Positions 12,669 through 23,885 of a DNA stretch of 64,000 bases are shown piece by piece. Source of the DNA: Aquilaria yunnanensis. Its lineage: Eukaryota > Streptophyta > Magnoliopsida > Malvales > Thymelaeaceae. The stretch spans positions 82,254,501-82,318,500 of the forward strand of contig CM077593.1 in NCBI GenBank assembly GCA_039654915.1, written 5' to 3'. The position numbers were made by a program, and so were the translations under genes. How positions within the stretch are numbered: position 1 is the first letter of the stretch; each line of letters opens with the position of its first letter. The notes beneath the pieces are model-generated. The model saw only the letters and a list, made by a program, of their open reading frames with translations, searched no databases and had not been told where the DNA came from.

Positions 12669-13217
12669 CTAGGTAAGAAGGGTTCTGATCGCCGGCACCG
12701 GAACCCTAGTGAAACAACCGCTGTCGTAACTGAAGCATTTCCCAGTTCCCTGCCCATTCTCCACCGCCGCCGCTTCCTCCACAACACTCATAATTCCCTT
12801 CTCTTCTTCATCCGCATCCCCGTCGCCTCGTTCGCTCCCATCTTCCCTGTCGGAATCTGAATCATCGCTGTCAGCGAGTGGCACCACCAGCTGCAATGTG
12901 AGGCGGCCGTTCACCCTGTGGGCGCGAAAATACTCGTGCCGCTTGACCCTCTCCTCCCACAGAACCAACCTCCCGTCGCCGCTGTAGTGCCTGCGGAGCA
13001 CCCAAGGCATGTGGGAAGAGAGATTCTCCGTCCTCGCCAGCAGCGGAATCGGCGGCGGAAACTCCCTCCTCTCCTCCGTCCCCCGCCGCCGTGAATCAAT
13101 ATTCCTCTTCCGGAAACTCGTTGCCGGATGATTCATGAGATCGTCGAAATCACGGGATCTATCGAAGCAACTCTCCATGCCGATGCAATCGCCTATGATA
13201 TAATCATAGGGTTGCAT
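12669..13217 (-). CDS. FANTASTIC FOUR (FAF)-domain protein
   Basis: This is an intronless 182-aa ORF. The start is the ATG at 13217; the frame runs four codons further upstream without another ATG. The FAF domain lies at about residues 52-111: EFPPPIPLLA, then PWVLRRHYSGDGRLVL, then HEYFRAHRVNGRLTLQLV, which are the hallmark blocks of this plant family. An acidic Asp/Glu/Ser tract follows (about 115-139) and the tail is unremarkable. In Arabidopsis, FAF proteins limit shoot-meristem size and act in the WUSCHEL/CLAVATA circuit. The role here is inferred from the domain only. The protein is shorter than typical FAF proteins (about 240 aa or more), so it may be a small FAF-like paralogue. Local GC content is far above the surrounding AT-rich DNA, as expected for a real coding region among transposons. 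Family confidence is high; function in this plant is unknown. Confidence 0.88.
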   Translation of the reverse strand: MQPYDYIIGDCIGMESCFDRSRDFDDLMNHPATSFRKRNIDSRRRGTEERREFPPPIPLLARTENLSSHMPWVLRRHYSGDGRLVLWEERVKRHEYFRAHRVNGRLTLQLVVPLADSDDSDSDREDGSERGDGDADEEEKGIMSVVEEAAAVENGQGTGKCFSYDSGCFTRVPVPAIRTLLT

Positions 13218-13891
13218 TCTGGAATCCAAACAGTAAGATTTTTCTTTTCCTTTTTTTTTTTATTGTTTGGTGGCGAGAGGCTAGAAATGCATGGAGAAGG
13301 TTATGAGTACGGTGAGTGACAGACTGGTAACATTATCATCAAGGGGAATTTGAAGGGAGAAGGGGACAGGGTGACAGCTAATGTTTGCCTGACGTTACAA
13401 AAATGAGGGCTATCAGCGGATTTTTTAGAATCTCTTGCATTTAGCAAGTTAATTACCTGCAAAATTAAATGTTTTTATCTAGTTGTGAAGATCTCGATTT
13501 GAATATTATAATCTTATGATTTTATGACTCAGGATAACAAGGACGACACAATTCCAGTTAAAATATTATTTGTAGTAGAATATTGTAAAATCCCTATTTG
13601 ACTCTTAAAATATTTAAAATCTTAATGACTTTAGGATTTCACACTATTTGATGAAAAAAAAATGTTTTTATCTTTAACTAATTTAGTTCATTATTGGAAG
13701 ATAGATAAAAGTAACAAACTTAAATTATTAAGTTAAATGCTTATTATACTAGCTTGCTATTGATAACCTTATATATATATATATATTTTTAATTAGGCAA
13801 TTGATGTCAGGTATATCTTTCTTTATGTCATATGCTATTATTAGTTTAAAGCAACAATAACATTTTTTGTGCTTATTTATGGTTATATGTG
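13218..13891. other. FAF upstream region and flank
   Basis: Putative promoter side of the FAF gene. A run of T (13247-13262) gives poly(A) on the gene's strand. I see no convincing TATA box at a usual distance. The remainder is AT-rich with an (AT)n run near 13770-13786. Confidence 0.4.
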
Positions 13892-14392
13892 TGTTGACAC
13901 CCAATTTCGTCCGGGTGTTTTAAAATTTTGAAAAAAATTTTATTAAAAAAAATTAATTTAAAAAAAAATATATTACTATTATTATTAAAAAAAATTTAAT
14001 TAGTTTAAAATATATTTTTGTTTTGTGAAAATTTGATTTAAAATGATATATGTGTGAATATGTGTATGTTTGAAATAAAATAAAATTTCATGAAAAAATG
14101 ACAAAAAATTAAAAGTTTGAGGTAAAAATGACAAAATTGAGAAGTTTCGGAAAAAATTGACAAATTCTAAAAGTTCCAGGAGCATTTGGTAGTTTGTCAC
14201 ATAAAATTTTGAGCCTGCCGACGTTTTTGGCTCAAATTGACAGAAAACGACAAAATTGTCAAAATCAGAAGCTTCAGGAACTTATCCTGAGGCTGAGAGA
14301 CGTAAAGGACTAAAATTGTCATTTTACCAATTTAAGAGATAAGTTTGAAATTTTTTATTAATTTATCCATCAACAGTTCAGCTAAAGTTCCT

Positions 14393-14402
14393 CTATAAAT
14401 AG
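14393..14402 (+). promoter_or_regulatory. TATA box of the solo LTR
   Basis: CTATAAATAG followed about 30 bp later by a purine-rich start region and a CT-rich leader. It is the likely core promoter of the LTR. Whether it is active is unknown. Confidence 0.55.
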
Positions 14403-15039
14403 CCCCCCAAATTTTGTGCTGAACACAGAAAAAAATACAGAGAAAGCTTAGAGCTCCGTTTTAAAAAATAGAAAAAATTACTGCCTTAGCCCCTGGCTCT
14501 CCTTCCATTCTCCAGAAAATCCCAAAATTGTTTATTTCGACAGTTCGACCATCTTCTTCCTTCCATTTCCCGTGCGTTCTCTCTCTCTCTCCTCTCGTTT
14601 TCTCTCTCTTTCTCCTTCCTCTGCCGGCCGTCGCCTGCCGCCGCTCCGTCCGCGCCGCCGCTGCGTTCCTCCCTTGCGCCACCCTGCCCTTCCTCTTCCT
14701 CCCCTGCGCCGTGCCTGCTCCTCCCTCCTCCTCCCTCGCGTGTGCTCTGTCTCACGTTCCCAGCAAAATTCAAAATTAAAACTAAAGGGTACAACCCTTG
14801 TTTTGTCCTCTATTTTTTTTATTTCTTTCACTTTGGTCACTAACCTTTTATTTTGTTCTTGCAGAATTAATTCCTAACTATTTTAATTTTTACTTGTTTT
14901 ACTTATTTGTTATTATTACTAACCCTTTTTTTTTTTTTTGTTATTAACTTACTAACAACTAACTTTTAATATTATTATTGTTACTAACCTTTTAATTTTT
15001 GCATTATTACTAACTTTTATAATTGTTGTTAACAATTAA

Positions 15040-15310
15040 TTAACTTTTTATTATTGTTGTTAATTAATTAATTTAATTAACTTGACCAACTTTTTATTAT
15101 TGTTGTTAATTAATTAATTTAATTAACTTGACTAACTTTTTATTATTGTTGTTAATTAATTAATTTAATTAACTTGACTAACTTTTTATTATTGTTGTTA
15201 ATCAATTAATTTAATTAACTTGACTAACTTTTTATTATTGTTGTTAATCAATTAATTTAAACTTGGCTAATTTTTATTATTGTTGTTAATTAATTTAATT
15301 AACTTTGCTA
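15040..15310 (+). repeat. 46-bp tandem repeat inside the solo LTR
   Basis: About six units with TTATTATTGTTGTTAAT at their core spaced 43-46 bp apart, separated by AATTAACTTGACTAAC. The LTR at 47007 holds a related but different 71-bp array at the same relative place. Confidence 0.85.
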
Positions 15311-15540
15311 ACCTTTATTATTATTTATTTTTAAAGTGGATGGCCAAAAAGCCCCACTTTATTATTATTAATTTTCCTTTATATAATTTTTTTTAATTTA
15401 ATTCACCTTTACCCTTACTTAAATAAATAAATGAAAATTAAAAGAAGATTATTTTTTAAGCCTAATAAAAATAATTTTTTAAAAAGCCAATTATTTTTAT
15501 TTTTCTTTTATAAATTGAATAATTATTTAAATAATAAATA

Positions 15541-15800
15541 ACTTTCACTAAAAAAAACTAAAAGAAAGATAAGAAAAAGATAAGAAAGATAAGAAAAACA
15601 TAAAAAAAGAAAAGAAAGAAAGAAAAGAAAGAAAAGAAAAAGAAAAGATAAAAAAAGAAAAGAAATAAAGAAAAGAAAGAAAAGAAAAAGAAAAGAAAAG
15701 AAAAGAAAGAAAAGAAAGGAAAAATAAAACTAAAAGAAAGATAAAATCAAAAAGAAAGAAAAGAAAGAAAGAAAAGAAAGAAAAGAAAAGAAAATGTAAA
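15541..15800 (+). repeat. Long purine tract, (AAAAG)n-like
   Basis: About 260 bp made almost only of A and G (AAAGAAAAGAAAG type) on the + strand, with rare T. Strong strand asymmetry; absent from the other LTR copy of this family. Confidence 0.85.
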
Positions 15801-15919
15801 GAATAAAAAATAAATTTTTTAGATTATTAAGAAATCTAAAAACAAAAGACTTACAAATTAGTAATAATAAATTCCATAAAAATAATAATTATATAACTAA
15901 CAATTAATTAAAGTAATTT

Positions 15920-16140
15920 CCATATCCGGATGATCCAGCAGGATCTACGGTTTGGAAAATATCAAACTTTCAAAATAAATAAATTAAATAAAAAAAAAGA
16001 TAAAAATCCATATTTACAATATGGATTAAATTATTTAAAAGTTCACCAAATTCCGTGTCCAAATGACTCGGCAGAGTCCATGGTTCGGAATCAAAAATCT
16101 TCCGTGTCCAAATGACTCGGCAGAGTCCATGGTTCGGAAG
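15920..16140 (+). repeat. Hairpin repeats in the LTR (three copies)
   Basis: Three units of about 40 bp. One is ATCCGG..GATCC-AGCA-GGATC..CGG (about 15922-15955). Two are TTCCG..GACTC-GGCA-GAGTC..CGGAA (about 16051-16090 and 16099-16138). Each is an interrupted palindrome with an inner 5-bp stem and outer stems. Related units with other stem sequences are in the 47-kb LTR. Confidence 0.8.
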
Positions 16141-16420
16141 TATAAAATTTCATACAAATTAATTAATTTAAAAATCCACATTTCGACTAATCCAGTTAAA
16201 ATTTCTAATTTTGAAAATTAACTGAGAATTATTTAAAAGCAAAGCAAAACAAAATTAAAATCAACTAAGGTGCCAATTTTTGGGCGTTTTAACAAAGTTG
16301 TTTTAACGTAACCGTACTCTCGATCCCCGAACTCTCGCAGACCATATTTTAAGGTGACCAATCGACCTGAGCGAAAACCGATTGGTGGCGACTCCCGAAA
16401 AAGACCCGCACGTTGCCACA

Positions 16421-17220
16421 ATGTGATTATTGATAGGACATGACTTAAAATGGTTGCATCTAAAATAAAAAAAAGTATGGTATCTAAATACCTTTTTAAC
16501 ATTCATAAATCTGAAATTCATTTCACTTTTAATTATATTCATTTCAAGCTACTTTTTCTACAAGTTAAACATTAGATTTCAAATTTAGTTGTATCTATCA
16601 ATTATTGTAACTTCTAGATTTGATCACAGATTTCAAACACTACTAAAATTTACCATGGGAAAATTACCAACGAGTAGACCATTGGTAATTATCAAAGTGT
16701 TAGACCGTTGGTAATAGTCAAGTTATTGGTAACTTTCCAATGATTTAAACCGTTGATAATTATCAATACAAATGGCCATTGGTAAGGCTTAAGCCATTAG
16801 AAAGTAAAAATAATGGACTATTTTGAAATAATCATAAAAATTTTGGGATAAAAGTGAAGTTTTTGCTTTATTTCAATTACAAAATCACACTATCACATGC
16901 AGCTCTTTCTCTCTCCTATACCTGTATCACTTCCTCTTTTTCTCCTTCTCCCTCTCTTTCTACACACACACACACACAACACATATATAATGTCTCATAT
17001 ATATTGTATTTGTATCATATATAATAATAATAATAATAATCATATATATTATTATAATTATAATTATTTATATTATTATGACATATTATTATGATATATT
17101 TTTTAGAAACTAATGGTATATTTTTACAAAAAATGCTAGATAAAATATTATCAAATATATCATATATATCACATTTACGTAATGTATCATATATATATAA
17201 TTTATCATATATAACGTGTC

Positions 17221-17258
<38 letters not shown>

Positions 17259-17286
17259 TAATAATAAATTCACTGATAAGTTGTTT

Positions 17287-17323
<37 letters not shown>

Positions 17324-18675
17324 GAGAGTTATATCTTGTTTAAACCTCGGAAAATAGAGGCATTTTCCTATTAGATTATTCAACCTTTCAAATTCTATGT
17401 TATCACCTCAACTCGCTTGGATTAATTGATCATATTCAAGTGAAATCAGACCCACTTTTGAAATAGTTCCATCCTAATTAATAAAGAAACTAAAAAAAAA
17501 AAATTTCTTTTATATAATCCTGTTCTTTGTATAATCTCTATAATTTTCTTTTTCCAATTAACTTTAAGAAATTTATCTTTCAAAAAAATGGAAAGAACGA
17601 TTACATATGTAGATAATCAATATGATTCTACAAGATAAATCTGTATATGCCACGAAAAAAGTTACAGAAAGTAATTTATTTGCACTAGCTAGTCTTATTC
17701 TAATAAGCACTCTTGAAATTATACTTGTCCATCCATCGCAAGCTACTAGAAATATTATTTACTGCTTTCAGAAAAAGAAAGAGAGAAAGAAATTAAGAGT
17801 TTTCACTTCCTTTAGAAATAGATACACACAAAGACATATGTTTCTTCCACCTAATATATAATTCCCTTGTTAGTATTCAACACTAGAATTTGATGTCCAA
17901 CAAAAATAATGAGTCGAACAACTGGAAATTAACTGGTTGGATAAAGAAACAGTACAACAAAAAAAGAAGAAAATGGAAAAAAAAAAAAACAAAAGATAAA
18001 GAAATAAAAATCCAATTAATTAGAAAATAATGGAATGACACAAAAAAAAACTCACCAAAAGCAAACTTTTGTCTCTGCACACCCGGCAGTATATATCCTC
18101 CAGCCAGCAGGTGGAGACTAATCTTCTCAAGAGCATGTGGTCGGATGCTGAAGTATAAGAGAATAAAAAAGATGAAGATAGAACTAATGAATTCTGAGTT
18201 TAAGAGACTTGTACTGTGATCTTTTATATAGGAAGTTTAATTTGAGGCGTACGTTTTATTAGTTTCCATGGGCCAAATTTTCTGTTTGGGGGGTTACATA
18301 TTAAAGAACGGCTAAGTTAACAGATGTTAACGCGATTGATGATATTGAGAAAAGATGGAATGGCCTAAACTTAGGCGTTGTTTAAGGGATTAAATCGATC
18401 TGTTAATTAATTTTCTATCTGTTGCGATCTTTTGCGTCCTTTCTGACTCTTTAATTTAGTAGATAAGCTCGTTATTACTTCGGGTAAGTTGATTTTTGTT
18501 TTGTTTTGTTTCATTTTTTTTTTCAGTACTCAGTGTGCTATAGTGTAAGTATCATACAAAAAATGTCCAATAGTAATATTGCAAGCACTGTTTTCCTTAT
18601 AAGGGGTATTTATGATCTTTATTCCCGATCGACTAGGTGTACTTTTGATCTTATTTACTCAGTGTAGGGGAAGCT
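16421..18675. other. Intergenic with CACTA end and microsatellites
   Basis: No gene supported. It contains the CACTA-like terminus at 16638, an (AAT)n run at 17226-17264 and an (AT)n run at about 17288-17322. ORFs in this stretch are short and low-complexity. Confidence 0.45.
16638..16800 (+). mobile_element. CACTA-like terminus with subterminal repeats
   Basis: CACTACTAAAA is followed by repeated ACCATTGGTAATTATCAA-type motifs in both orientations (GTAGACCATTGG, TTAGACCGTTGG, TTTAAACCGTTGATAATT). This is the organisation of a CACTA transposon end. I could not find a matching opposite end, so this is a fragment or the other end has decayed. Confidence 0.5.
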
Positions 18676-18780
18676 TTTATTTATTTATTTATTGAAGGAA
18701 GACTCATAGAACATTCTATTGATTATTTAAGAGAGAATTATAGAGCCAAGAAGGAAAAGGGTCACCCCAAGAAATGCATC

Positions 18781-19190
18781 CTACACACTCCAAACCCTTC
18801 CGGGCAAGAGAATGCGCAATGCTATTGAGAAGCTGACTAACGTCAGAAAAACACAAGAAAAAAAGTCTCTAACGTAGTGAGCCTTATCAATAATGGCTCC
18901 AAAATAAAATAGAGAAGGAACATGAGAACCTAAAATTTCTGGTACCAACACCTGAGAGTCAATCTCCAAGATCAACTTGTGAAAATCTTGATGATAGGCT
19001 TCCTTCAGACCCCACAACAATACCACCACGTCCAAGTACAATGGATCAAAAACAAAGTAATCAAAGCTCTAGGAAATGGTGAGCAAACTTGACCACTGTG
19101 ATCCCACGCCACCAAGCTGCATCAACATTGATATTCGTAGTTCCTTCGAGCAAAGGTATCCACTTTGGGGGCACCTTAGGTTCTATCCTT
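18781..19190 (-). pseudogene. LINE RNase H domain remnant
   Basis: Frame fragments include KVPPKWIPLLEG and INVDAAW (the family's 'KxNxDxAW' start with the first catalytic Asp), then on the same strand FHKLILEIDSQVLV, which matches the usual helix and 'E-x-DS' catalytic block, and a degenerate C-terminal segment SIALRILLPGRVWSV. This is the plant-LINE type of RNase H at the C-terminus of ORF2. Broken by a frame change between the two blocks. Confidence 0.75.
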
Positions 19191-20759
19191 TGTGTATTCC
19201 TAAAGGTGGTGTTCTCTTACTGCCAACTATCCTACCAAGTGTGGATGCTAAAGGCTAGATGAGCGAGAGTCTGACAAAATGTATTGTGCACAACCTTGTT
19301 GCAATTAAACCAAAAAAACCAGCATGTGCCAGCAAATTTCAATACCTTAACTGGCTCGCCATGAAAGAATGATAAAATCCCATCCACCTAATCAAGAGGT
19401 AGAGGAGGAATATTTAAACCGACCAAACTCCAAATCATGCAAGCAAACAAGCATTCAAAACACTACAAGATGAATGCAGGATAGCCACTGATATTTCAGT
19501 TGCCATATAGTCCAAAACCAATTGCCTTATGACTATAAAAGGAAGTTGGATTTTTTCAAGTCACAAATGGTTCCTTACTAAATATCAATTGAAAAAAGCG
19601 ACTGACAGTATCAGTCAAAATTCAGTCGAGAATTTGTGATTAACTCTTTCAATTGCTATAGTAGCAACTATCTTTTCAGTCGTAATTCAGTTAATGTATT
19701 GAGAGTTTTTCCTTCAAAAATTTTACAATATTATTTAATATAATTGTTGTTTAATTAGTATTATCCAATTTAATTAGTTATTTAATTGATAATTCCTTGT
19801 ATGAACATTAACTTACTTTAATTATTAACAATAAAATAATCAAATAATGAAATTTAAATTTAAATAAAATACATTTATTTTAATGTAAAAGTCAATATAC
19901 ATACAAAATATATAATTCAAAAAGTTACAAAACTAAAAAATGGGATCTAGAAAAGAATTCAAAACTTTTGAAACTTAGATCTGGAGGAGGCCGAGGTAGA
20001 CGGGTGGGATGAAGAAGATTGAGGCGGATGGAGGTGAGGCCGAGAAGACCGAGGTGGACGGCAGCTAGGCCGTGGAGCAGATAGAAGAGGCAATGGCAAG
20101 GAATGACGAGTAGATCAAGGAGGTGATGATGAGGAAGATGATGAGCAAGTCGAGGAGGCAAAGACGAAGAGTACGACGGGCAGGCCAAAGAGGCGATGAT
20201 GGCGGTGTTGAGGAGACCGATTCGGAAGGCGGCGAGCCAAGGAGTAGATCAAAGAGGTGACGGTGAGGAACAACAAGTAAGTCAATGAGATGACGGCAAG
20301 AAGGATAATGAGGCAAAGGTGGACGGGTGAGGCAAGAAACTGCGATGCAAATGGTTGGGTGAGGCGATAAATGAGCACCACCAACAACCCAGATAGAAGA
20401 TGAGGGATGAGAGTGGGAGACGAAAGTGAAAGACAAGTGAGAGGGTTGAGGGAGACGAAAGTAGAGGCAGATGAGAGATGAGAGTGGGAAGAGGGTATAT
20501 GAGGGTATACATGGTTAGGGTTAGGTTGGGTTTGGATTTGGGTTGGGTTGTATGATATATGGGCTTTTATGTATAATATATGAGCTTTTAATATAAGATA
20601 GGTAAAATAATAATAATAATAATAACAACAACAACAACAACAATAATAATAATAATAATCACACACACACACAAATATATTATATAATACATTATGATAC
20701 ATATTATACATTATAATATAAATGATATATACATTATAATATATGACACATTATATCCA

Positions 20760-20871
20760 TAAACCTTAAAGCCCTAAATTAAACCCTAAATATACAAACC
20801 TAAACCCTAAATATATGATATATTTAGTAAATACATTAAAAATATATGATATGTTATTATCATTATATATG

Positions 20872-20904
<33 letters not shown>

Positions 20905-20947
20905 TGTATGTCCGCATGTATGTGTATATGTGTGTGTATGATATATA

Positions 20948-20983
<36 letters not shown>

Positions 20984-21440
20984 TGTATGTATTATTATTA
21001 TTATTATTATATCCCTAAACCCTAAACCCTAAATACAAATCTCAAACCCTATATTTCAATACCCTAATACTTAATTATGCCCTTAAACTCTTAAAAACCC
21101 TAAACACTAATTTTGTATCTCTAAACTCTACAAAAAATTCTCATTCCCTAAATCATAAAAGCTCCAAATTAACCCAAAATAACCCTAAAACAAATCCAAA
21201 AGCCCTAATATTGAATTAACCCTATCTTTAGCTAATTCCATATCCTTAAACACTAATTTCAAACCCTAAACCCAAAATAAAAATCTCAAACCCTAAATCA
21301 ATATCTAATACCCTTAACCCTTTTAAAACCCTAAATCTTAGTTCTCTATCACTAAACCCTAAAAAAAATTCTTAAACTCTAAACCCTAAAAAAAATCCCA
21401 ATACATATATCCCTAAACTCTAAAAAAACTTAAACCTTAA
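20760..21440 (+). repeat. Degenerate telomere-like repeats
   Basis: Many copies of AAACCCTAAA and one- or two-base variants are scattered over about 680 bp, interrupted by (TATG)n. The motif is the plant telomere repeat CCCTAAA. It lies inside a transposon core, so it need not mark an old chromosome end. Confidence 0.7.
20877..20992 (+). repeat. (TATG)n microsatellites
   Basis: Two runs of TATG (about 20877-20911 and 20956-20990) separated by TCCGCATGTATGTG and an (AT)n stretch. Confidence 0.9.
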
Positions 21441-21719
21441 AAAATCCTAAACGTAAATCAACTTAGCAACTGAAAGAGTGACTGCAGTCAAATTGGGCAC
21501 CTAAAAAATCAACTGAAGGGTGATTGCAGTCAAATCTGAGAAAATTTACTGATTGAAAGGTGACTGCAAAGTTGGCAAATGAAACATTCAGTTGCCCATT
21601 AGTCAAGAAAAAAAGGAATGGCCTTTTTATTTTGACTGAATAGTGACAGACATGTCTAGCGACTGACTTTCAGTTGTGATCAGTGAAAAAAATTTGGCGT
21701 GTTGTTTCCCTTCCTTGAT

Positions 21720-22425
21720 TGCATACTGGGCATGATGGAATAACATGGATTCCACGAACTTGTAGATTGTCCCTCATAGGTAGTATGTTCATACATGCTC
21801 ACCAAAAGGATACTTGTACCCATGGAAGAAGGCCCATACCCCACAACCATTGCCAAAAGTCAGATTCAACCAAGGGGTGTTGACCACGCAAAATGACATA
21901 AGTGAGGTAGTACACCGATTTGATTGAGAACTGCCCATTATCTGTCATTCCTTATGTGAAAAGGTCCTTCGATAACCAGGGATTCAAAGGAATATTTTTA
22001 ATAATGTGTGTATTTGAAGGGTGGAAGAGCACATTTATATCCCCTTTCTTCCACGTAAAAGTAGTCTGGTCTATTAAATTAACAACCAAGAGATGGGATA
22101 GGTGTGGGTGGGGAGTAGTTGTAGGTCTCATATGAGGTCTTGGGATCCAATTATCATTCCAAACTGAAACCTCCACCCCTTGCCAATTCTCTAGAAGCCT
22201 CCAGCCTTGATGACATCCTGATAGGCTAGAATACCCTTCAGACATTTGAGTAAGATGAGGGTCTGGAGGTGCGCAAAAATGTAGTGAAAGGAAAACAATT
22301 CCCCTGAATACTCGGTACATAAGGCTTTGTTGGATTTCATATGAGGCTCCAGCTTTGTTTAGCCAACATTGCCCTGTTAAAAGCTGGGATATCTCAAAAG
22401 TCATACTCCCTGCTTGCTTTGACAT
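21720..22425 (-). pseudogene. LINE region after RT, with zinc-binding start
   Basis: Minus-strand frames include VSVWNDNWIPRP (the 'W-x-D-x-W-I-P' block that follows RT in plant LINEs), then LVVNLIDQTTFTWKKGDINVLF cut here to LIDQTTFTWKKGDINVLF, then a zinc-binding segment with LPMRDNLQVRGI and PSCPVC. Coding similarity stops where the nested element begins. Confidence 0.75.
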
Positions 22426-23042
22426 GCACAGCCTGTCCTACAAGCACCACAGGATCTTGTTAACCTCTGTATCCACTGAGTACCGAAATTTAATAGAAAG
22501 AGATCTTAACTTATCATAAACTTCAGTAGGCAGGAGAATGCAACTCTTCTAGTGGGTGAGCATAGATTAAATGACAGTTTTAATTAATGTCCCCCTACCA
22601 ACCTAAGAAACATGGAATCCAGCAAGCTAGCTTCCCCATAACCCTTTCAATAAGATACTCAAATTAAAAGGTACCCAAGAGCCATGGAAACCTCAAGTAG
22701 TAGTTTTCCTTCAAACAACTAGAAATACTAAGAATACGACACAGGTACTAGTGCCTACTATGTGAAATATTTGGGCTAAAAAAGAAGGAGCATTTACTTA
22801 TGTCCACTTTTTAGTCTGAGGCACACTCGTAGAGATGAAGGATAGCTAATAAGTGCCTCACCCCTTCTTCTCTAGCCCAGAGGAAAAGAATACTATCATT
22901 AGCAAATAACAGGTGTGAAAAATTTGCTTATCAACACTCTTGCAATAAGATTCTGTGCTTCAGCATGGTGGAGCAAGGAAGAGAATACCTTTGCATAAAT
23001 AAGGAATAAGAAGGGCGATAGAGAGTTGCCATGTCAAAGGCC

Positions 23043-23885
23043 TTAAGATGGGTAGAAACAATCAAATGGAGCACCATTGATCAAAATTGAAATGGAAGCT
23101 GATTCCACCCAACCCATTACTAACTCAATCCACTTTGACTGGAAAACTAGCTTAACAAGGATGCTTAGCAAGATGCACCATTCAATTTGATCATAGGCTT
23201 TTGACATGTCGAGCTTAACAGCCAAAGCCCCTTCTGATTTCCCATACATCGAGTTAATGTGATAGCAAGTCTCAAGTGTGATTAGAGCATTATTAGTCAA
23301 TAGTTGACTTGGCACAAACACATTTTGATGCTAAAAAATAATTCAATCCAAAATGGGCTTTAGCCAATTGACAACTACCTTTGTGATTATTTTGTATATG
23401 ACGTTGCATAGGCTGATCAACCGATAGTCAGATAAACCAAGGGGATTTTTGGGTGTTTAGAATCAAGACCAGATAGGTGTAATCTAGGTTGGTTGGCCCC
23501 ATCATTCAAAATTTCCATAATGTAGTTAGTGACATCTCAACCCACAATGTGCCAGTACTTTGTTGGGATACCATCCGGTCCAAAGGACTTGGTTGGGAGC
23601 ATTTGAAAAAGTGTCATACGAACTTCATCTAGGTCATAAGGAGAAAGTAATTTTTCATTCATTTTTACTAAAACTACTGAGTTGACTAATGAAAAAATTT
23701 CATCCATCCTAGACAGATTGGTGGATGAAAAAAATGGAAAAGAAAACCATTGCTTTCTGTTGAATATTTGCAATAGAGCTAACTTCAATACCAGCTTTAA
23801 TAGTCAGATGGTAGATATGGTTACATTGTTTTCGACTAGACACTGCCTGAGTAGGGGTAACTTTTAGCCACATCATATACCATGT
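23043..23885 (-). pseudogene. LINE reverse transcriptase core remnant
   Basis: Minus strand. A linker (WLK..., GIEVSSIANIQQKAMVFF) precedes PYDLDEVRMTLFQMLPTKS and FGPDGIPTKYW, the typical 'K-x-PGPDG-x-P' region. A degenerate stretch follows, then VPSQLLTNNALITLETCYH and GALAVKLDMSKAYDQIEW, which carries the first catalytic Asp block (LDMSKAYD). The YADD block is not readable. Several frameshifts; not functional. Confidence 0.85.

Larger units (their letters stand above)
13892..16420 (+). mobile_element. Solo LTR of a Tat/Ogre-like gypsy family
   Basis: It begins TGTTGACACCCAATTTCGTC and ends CGTTGCCACA. It is flanked on both sides by ATGTG (13887-13891 and 16421-16425), a perfect 5-bp target duplication. 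No internal region or second LTR is present, so it arose by LTR-LTR recombination. It shares start, GC-rich pyrimidine block, tandem TTATTATTGTTGTTAA repeats, hairpin repeats and 3' end with the LTR at 47007-50678. It carries a TATA box at about 14393 (CTATAAATAG), then a leader-like CT-rich stretch and a GC-rich block (14620-14740). Confidence 0.92.
19566..21700. mobile_element. DNA element nested in the LINE (CACTA-like)
   Basis: The ends carry subterminal motifs in inverted orientation: GCGACTGACAGTATCAGTC and TTCAGTCG at the left; GACTGACTTTCAGTTGTGATCAGTG at the right, broken here by the base limit into GACTGACTTTCAG and TTGTGATCAGTG, whose reverse complement begins CACTGATCACAACTG. GACTGCAGTCAAA-type motifs recur at 21480-21560. 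The core is purine-rich (19980-20500), then microsatellites and telomere-like repeats. No transposase. It interrupts LINE coding sequence, so it is the younger insertion. Boundaries are good to a few tens of bases. Confidence 0.5.
18676..23885 (-). mobile_element. 5'-truncated LINE, split by a later insertion
   Basis: On the minus strand the order is RT N-terminal linker (from about 23880), RT core (23321-23043), downstream RT region and zinc-binding domain (22425-21720), then beyond an insertion the RNase H domain (about 19190-18781) and a 3' tail with AATAAATAAATAAATAAA near 18676-18694. No endonuclease is present, so it is 5'-truncated. Frameshifts and stops break every domain. The gap at about 19566-21700 is the nested DNA element; coding similarity resumes on both sides. 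Confidence 0.8.

Noticed and set aside
13218..13229. Four extra codons at the start of the FAF frame
   Set aside because: The upstream codon is TTG, not ATG. The first ATG is at 13217.
14461..14877. Overlapping ORFs of about 100 codons on both strands
   Set aside because: Same GC-rich LTR block in the solo LTR; not conserved in frame with the other copy.
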